Shown here: piece by piece, positions 4,766 through 8,675 of the stretch
Position numbering within the stretch: position 1 is the first letter of the stretch
How the letters are laid out: each line of letters begins with the position of its first letter
NCBI GenBank assembly: GCA_030590405.1
Contig: JAUUYO010000149.1
Coordinates: forward strand, 1 to 8,675
Reading direction: 5' to 3'
DNA length: 8,675 nt
Source of the DNA: Kangiellaceae bacterium
GTDB taxonomy: Bacteria > Pseudomonadota > Gammaproteobacteria > Enterobacterales > Kangiellaceae
Notes under the pieces: generated by a model
Told to the model about the DNA's origin: nothing
The model's input: the letters and a program-made list of their open reading frames with translations, nothing else
Database searches by the model: none
Position numbers and translations under genes: made by a program

Positions 4766-5827
4766 ATGTCATCAAATATGCTCCTTGACAATATGATCCT
4801 TGACAATATCAGCCAGACTATTGGCAACACCGATCTGGTCAAAATTCAATCGCTTTCCAAGTTAACCGGGTGTGAAATTCTGCTAAAATGTGAGCAGCAA
4901 AATCCGGGTGGCAGTATTAAAGACCGAGCCGCTTTGCAAATCATTCAGGATGCCATAGCATCTGGCAAACTAAAACCCGGAATGACGATTGTTGAAGGTA
5001 CCGCCGGAAATACCGGTATTGGCTTAGCGCTGGTGGCCAAAGCACTGGGATTTGATTTAATCGTGGTGATGCCAAAAGGTCAGACACCAGAAAAAGAGCG
5101 ATTAATCGAATTGCATGGCGCAGAACTACGTCTGGTAGACCCTTGCCCTTTTGCCAATCAAAATCATTTTTACCATACCGCCAGAAGGATCGCTGAGGAA
5201 AATAAAAACTATTGGTGGGCCGATCAATTTGAAAATACCAGCAACTATCAAGCTCATTACCAACACACCGCACCGGAAATCTGGCGGCAAACAGATGGCA
5301 ACATCAATGCCTTCGTTTCAGTTTGCGGAACCGGCGGAACCATAGGTGGTAACTCCAAATTCTTTGCTGAGAAAAACCCTGAGATTTTAACCTGGCTAGT
5401 TGATCCTGATGGCTCAGGGATACATAACTATCTAAAAACCGGTGAATATGTGGCCAGTGAAGGCGGCTCATTTACCGAAGGGATCGCCATCATGCGATTG
5501 GTTGAAAACTTTAAAGCCGCCAAAATTCATCGTTCCGTGAATTTACCGGATAAAGACTTAGTCGCATTTTCTCGTTATGTTCGCAATCATGATGGCATTG
5601 TGGTGGGTTCAAGCACGGCATTAAACGTCGCTGGTGCGGTGTTTGCTGCGGCAAAAATGGGCAAAGGCAAACGCATTGTGACTTTTTCCTGCGACCTTGG
5701 TGAGCGATCTTATTCCAAGTTATGGAATAGTGAATTTCTTGAGACGAAGGATATTGATCCGGTAAAGCAAGATGTCAAAGCGCTTTATCAAAAGTACATC
5801 GAATCAAATGACTATTTGGAACTCTAG
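4766..5827 (+). CDS. PLP-dependent cysteine synthase (O-acetylserine sulfhydrylase family)
   Basis: This cytoplasmic fold-type II PLP enzyme should make L-cysteine from O-acetylserine and sulfide. NPGGSIKDRAA (46-56) carries the PLP lysine Lys52. EGTAGNTGIG (78-87) is the substrate carboxylate loop, CGTGGTIGG (187-195) holds the PLP phosphate, and SCDLGERSYSKLW (308-320) carries the serine that contacts the PLP ring nitrogen. TIGNTDLVKI near the N-terminus is typical. At 353 residues it is longer than E. coli CysK (323) or CysM (303). It fits the longer 'NPGGS.KDRAA' group annotated cysteine synthase A in many proteobacteria and related to yeast mitochondrial Mcy1, so a cysK or cysM label would be arbitrary. 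A cystathionine beta-synthase role is less likely because no extra domains are present. ATG 4766 has the best ribosome-binding sequence; in-frame ATGs at 4778 and 4793 are alternatives. The last 25 or so residues are a variable tail. It stands alone. Confidence 0.88.
   Translation: MSSNMLLDNMILDNISQTIGNTDLVKIQSLSKLTGCEILLKCEQQNPGGSIKDRAALQIIQDAIASGKLKPGMTIVEGTAGNTGIGLALVAKALGFDLIVVMPKGQTPEKERLIELHGAELRLVDPCPFANQNHFYHTARRIAEENKNYWWADQFENTSNYQAHYQHTAPEIWRQTDGNINAFVSVCGTGGTIGGNSKFFAEKNPEILTWLVDPDGSGIHNYLKTGEYVASEGGSFTEGIAIMRLVENFKAAKIHRSVNLPDKDLVAFSRYVRNHDGIVVGSSTALNVAGAVFAAAKMGKGKRIVTFSCDLGERSYSKLWNSEFLETKDIDPVKQDVKALYQKYIESNDYLEL
4778..4807. repeat. 15-bp tandem duplication at the cysteine synthase N-terminus
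   Basis: ATGCTCCTTGACAAT (4778-4792) is followed directly by ATGATCCTTGACAAT (4793-4807), differing at one base. The reading frame is kept, giving MLLDN-MILDN and two extra in-frame ATGs. Only the first ATG (4766) has a ribosome-binding sequence at proper spacing. The conserved fold begins after this duplication, so it should be tolerated. Confidence 0.85.
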
Positions 5828-6003
5828 GGTCTGCTGTTCAACATAATTCGCACCTCACCACATTGCAAAAAAGCTAAATTGGGCGGCGCTTCAAATAAAA
5901 GCTTTAAACCGAGAGTGTTTTGATAAAAATCCAGAGATGTTTGTATATCGGAGACTGCGATAGCAATTTGCCCTATCGAAGATATTATCAGGTTATTGCT
6001 CAT
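5824..6003 (-). pseudogene. Truncated VOC/glyoxalase-family gene (N-terminal half only)
   Basis: An intact start region (AGAGGGAATAAGAGT before ATG 6003) opens a 59-codon frame. It encodes IGQIAIAVSDIQTSLDFYQN, then TLGLKLLFEAPPNLAFLQCG and EVRIMLNSRP, then stop. This is the first beta-alpha-beta-beta-beta half of a VOC (glyoxalase/bleomycin resistance) protein; the His/Gln metal-site region and FYQNTLGLKLLFE are characteristic. Family members of this type are usually about 115-130 residues and continue after 'RP' with a second half carrying the other metal glutamate. Here that half is missing. The stop (5826-5824) lies inside the stop region of the converging cysteine synthase gene, and no continuation is found beyond it. 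The best reading is a 3' deletion remnant. A short functional homodimer cannot be fully excluded, since some VOC proteins assemble from half-modules. Confidence 0.8.
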
Positions 6004-6104
6004 ACTCTTATTCCCTCTTCATTTATGCGATGGTAGATTATTGCATAGTGAGAAACTAAAAATAACAATTTTGCTCGCTCTAACCTAGTATTTGCAAGAG
6101 CTAA

Positions 6105-6113
6105 TGATATAAT
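6105..6113 (+). promoter_or_regulatory. Extended -10 promoter of rapA
   Basis: TGATATAAT gives a perfect TATAAT hexamer (6108-6113) with the TG of an extended -10 element one base upstream. No good -35 is needed or seen at 17 bp. Transcription would start near 6120, leaving a leader of about 25 bases before the rapA start. Together with the independent promoter, the absence of an upstream same-strand gene within 300 bp indicates that rapA begins its own transcript. Confidence 0.7.
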
Positions 6114-6145
6114 CTCGTCCCCGAAATACCCAGAAAAGATAGATG

Positions 6146-8675
6146 ATGAACGATTTTGCCGTAGGCCAGCGTTGGCTAAGTGAAAATGAAACCGAATTAG
6201 GTCTTGGGATCATTGAAAAGGTCGACCATCGATTGGTCTCTGTTTTCTTTCCCGCCACTGAAGAACAAAGAACTTATGCCAGTGACAATGCCCCCCTGGC
6301 CAGAATAACCTATACCGCAGGCGATAAAATCGAAACTCAACATGGTGATAAGTTAATCGTTGAAAAAGTAGAACCTCATAATGGCACCTTGGTATATATG
6401 GTAAAAGCATCTGAGGACAGCGATCAGCTGATCCCTCTGCCGGAGACCCAACTCAATCATTATTTAAAGCTGGATCAAGCCAGCGACCGGCTGTTTTCTG
6501 GCCAGATTGATTCGTTAAAATGGTTTGAACTACGTTATTCGGCGATGAAAGCCAGAGAAAAACAGCAAAGCTCTCAAATTATCGGTTTGCAAGGACCGCG
6601 AGTCGATTTGATTGGCCATCAATTACATATTGCCTCAGAAGTCGGCAATCGTTTTGCCCCAAGAGTACTGCTCTCCGATGAAGTTGGTCTTGGTAAAACT
6701 ATTGAAGCGGGCATGATTATTCATCAGCAACTGCTCAGTCAACGGGCGCAACGCGTGTTAGTCATCGTCCCTCAAACGCTTATCCATCAGTGGTTTGTAG
6801 AGATGATCCGCCGCTTTAACTTACATTTTAATATTTTTGACCAATCACGGATCGATGCCCTGACTCAATTTGACCAAGAAGATTTACATCAACTTGGATT
6901 AGAAGATGAAACCGATTTCGATAGTTTAGAATTAGAAAACCCTTACCTCAGCGAGCAATTGGTACTTTGTTCAACTGAGTTTATGGCCAATTGTGATATT
7001 GATTTAATGGCAGTGGGTGAATGGGATTTATTGATCGTTGATGAAGCCCATCATCTGGAATGGCACCCGGAAAACCCAAGCAATGAATATCAGCGGGTCG
7101 AAAAAATAGCCAAAAATACCGCCGGTTTATTATTGCTTTCAGCAACTCCAGAACAACTCGGTCAAGATGGCCATTTTGCCCGATTAAAATTACTCGACCC
7201 TGATCGCTTTTATGATCTGAATATTTTTATTAATGAACAAAATGACTATCAGCCAATCGCCGAGCTGATCAGCGAGCTGGACGAAAACGGCATTTGGACT
7301 GAAAAGTTAAAAAAGAAAGCCTCAAGCTATATAAAAGATTGTGAAATCATTGAATCAAACAAAGCGACCATTCTAGCTGAATTGCTCGATAGAAATGGCA
7401 CTGGCAGAGTGGTTTATCGCAATACCCGAAAAAATATTAAAGGCTTTCCTAATCGAAATTTAGTGGCTCACCCGCTGGAAGCCTGCGCCGAATATCAAGC
7501 CGCACAGCTCGATTTATCGCCGGTTCCAGAGATCGCTACACAGCAACTGATCCATCCAGAAACTCTATTTGATGACGATAGCTGGTGTGCATTTGACCCC
7601 AGAACGGAATGGTTAAAGGGTTTTCTTAAAGCTCACCGACAGGAAAAAGTGGTGATTATTTGCGCCAGTAAAGATACCGCAATTAACCTGGATCTGTTTT
7701 GTCGATTTAAGCTGGGGATCAATTGTTGTACCTTTCATGAAGATCTGGATTTGATTAGCCGTGATCGCGCAGCTGCTCATTTTGCTGATATGCAAGATGG
7801 CGCTCAAGCCATGTTTTGCTCAGAAATTGGTAGTGAAGGCCGCAATTTCCAGTTTAGTCATCATCTGGTATTAATGGATCTTCCGCTTAATCCTGATCTG
7901 TTGGAACAAAGAATTGGACGACTCGATCGAATTGGTCAAACCCAGGACATCAAAATCCATGTACCCTATATGCAAAATACCGCACAACAAGTTTTGTTCG
8001 ACTGGTATCAGCAAGGTATGCAGGCCTTTGAAAAAACTAATGCTGCTGGGGGGAAAATATTTGCGGCAACCGAAGCGTTACTGAGCGAGGCGTTATTACA
8101 TTCTGATAATCCGGAAACTCGAAGTAAATTGCTCACACAAACGCAAGATTTAGCCAAACAAATTAATCAGGATATGGAAAAAGGCAAAGATAAGCTATTG
8201 GAGTTATCTTCCTTTGACCAACAAAATGCTGATCGACTGATTGAGCAAGTAAAAAGCATGGACGACAAATCACCACAGCTTTTTATGCAAAAAACCTGGA
8301 ATCGTTTTGGGGTTGATTTTGAAGATCATTCTGATAAAGCTTATGTAATTCGACCCGGCGACCATATGTTTGTTGGCGCTTTTCCTGGACTGGCAGAAGA
8401 AGGACTCACCGCCACTTATGACAGGAGTACCGCTCTTAGCCGTGATGATATGCATTTTTTGACTTGGGAACATCCGATGATCACTGGCGCAGTCGACCTG
8501 ATCCTGGGCGAAAATAAAGGCAATGCCAGTGTTTGTATTCTAAAAAACAAAGCGATAAAAGCGGGAACATTACTGGTTGAAACCTTGTATAAATTAGAAT
8601 GCATTGCTCCCAAACATTTACAAGCACAAAGGTTTTTACCGTATCAATGTTTTCGATTATTTACCGATATTAATG
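6146..8675 (+). CDS. rapA: RNA polymerase-associated ATPase RapA (HepA), 3' end outside window
   Basis: This Swi2/Snf2-type ATPase binds RNA polymerase and helps it recycle after termination. The 843 visible codons align along E. coli RapA (968 residues), so roughly the last 125 are beyond the window. In order: the N-terminal Tudor-like pair begins GQRW and continues LGLGIIEKVD; Walker A is DEVGLGKT (178-185), almost the same position as in E. coli; the Walker B DEAH box is at 299-302; motif III is LLSATPEQLG; the second RecA lobe has FHEDLDLISRDRAAAHFAD, CSEIGSEGRNFQF and the arginine-finger motif EQRIGRLDRIGQ (587-598). The C-terminal WEHP and ILKNKAIKAGTLLVE segments are RapA-specific. Between the helicase lobe I motifs, an acidic stretch at about 243-264 is longer than in E. 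coli. ATG 6146 fits family N-termini and spacing; an adjacent in-frame ATG at 6143 is the alternative. No frame break is seen. Confidence 0.96.
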   Translation, partial: MNDFAVGQRWLSENETELGLGIIEKVDHRLVSVFFPATEEQRTYASDNAPLARITYTAGDKIETQHGDKLIVEKVEPHNGTLVYMVKASEDSDQLIPLPETQLNHYLKLDQASDRLFSGQIDSLKWFELRYSAMKAREKQQSSQIIGLQGPRVDLIGHQLHIASEVGNRFAPRVLLSDEVGLGKTIEAGMIIHQQLLSQRAQRVLVIVPQTLIHQWFVEMIRRFNLHFNIFDQSRIDALTQFDQEDLHQLGLEDETDFDSLELENPYLSEQLVLCSTEFMANCDIDLMAVGEWDLLIVDEAHHLEWHPENPSNEYQRVEKIAKNTAGLLLLSATPEQLGQDGHFARLKLLDPDRFYDLNIFINEQNDYQPIAELISELDENGIWTEKLKKKASSYIKDCEIIESNKATILAELLDRNGTGRVVYRNTRKNIKGFPNRNLVAHPLEACAEYQAAQLDLSPVPEIATQQLIHPETLFDDDSWCAFDPRTEWLKGFLKAHRQEKVVIICASKDTAINLDLFCRFKLGINCCTFHEDLDLISRDRAAAHFADMQDGAQAMFCSEIGSEGRNFQFSHHLVLMDLPLNPDLLEQRIGRLDRIGQTQDIKIHVPYMQNTAQQVLFDWYQQGMQAFEKTNAAGGKIFAATEALLSEALLHSDNPETRSKLLTQTQDLAKQINQDMEKGKDKLLELSSFDQQNADRLIEQVKSMDDKSPQLFMQKTWNRFGVDFEDHSDKAYVIRPGDHMFVGAFPGLAEEGLTATYDRSTALSRDDMHFLTWEHPMITGAVDLILGENKGNASVCILKNKAIKAGTLLVETLYKLECIAPKHLQAQRFLPYQCFRLFTDIN

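Noticed and set aside
4941..5345. Frames overlapping the cysteine synthase gene in other phases (110 aa minus, 64 aa plus)
   Set aside because: They lie wholly inside a well-supported enzyme gene, have unnatural composition and no domain resemblance.
6210..8613. Several 64-67 residue minus-strand frames inside rapA
   Set aside because: The plus-strand frame is an intact RapA with all helicase motifs, so these are chance antisense frames.
1..8675. tRNA or rRNA genes, or a defence or biosynthetic system
   Set aside because: No cloverleaf, rRNA-like stretch or known system genes were recognised on either strand; the genes are mainly housekeeping.

Overview
The window reads as chromosomal DNA of a gammaproteobacterium of low-to-moderate GC. 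RapA is a gammaproteobacterial hallmark, and the gene order DUF6776 - bactofilin - erpA is one I know from Pseudomonas and relatives. A marine Kangiella/Oceanospirillales-like host would fit, but the genus cannot be fixed from this stretch. Most of the content is housekeeping. I do not see a defence island, CRISPR array, prophage or biosynthetic cluster, and no clear new multi-gene system.

Layout. At 1-1813 a minus-strand block runs from a membrane-anchored coiled-coil protein (DUF6776-like) into a bactofilin (11-bp overlap), then the Fe-S carrier erpA, then the first 41 codons of a gene that leaves the window. That last gene is possibly an RluA-type pseudouridine synthase. A short interspersed hairpin repeat sits between erpA and the last gene. 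At 1814-1975 a divergent promoter region separates this block from a plus-strand gene for a small exported four-cysteine protein (1976-2404). The 345-bp gap that follows (2405-2749) holds five units of a degenerate 19-bp tandem repeat, a nested hairpin and a perfect 14-bp palindrome.

At 2750-4525 lies a ClC-family chloride transporter with a C-terminal CBS-like region. The 240-bp gap after it contains a probable decayed miniature mobile element with imperfect inverted ends. At 4766-5827 is a cysteine synthase whose N-terminus carries a 15-bp tandem duplication. Converging on it is a 59-codon remnant of a glyoxalase/VOC gene; the two genes end in the same CTAG tetranucleotide. A good extended -10 promoter then leads into rapA (6146 to the window end), which is cut by the window edge after 843 codons.

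How the genes relate. Cysteine synthase and ErpA both touch sulfur metabolism (cysteine supply, Fe-S delivery) but are not co-transcribed. Bactofilin and the DUF6776 protein overlap and probably work together at the inner membrane. The clc, cysteine synthase and rapA genes look like independent single-gene units. The points most worth a second look are the intergenic repeats, the truncated VOC gene with its shared stop, and the exported four-cysteine protein.
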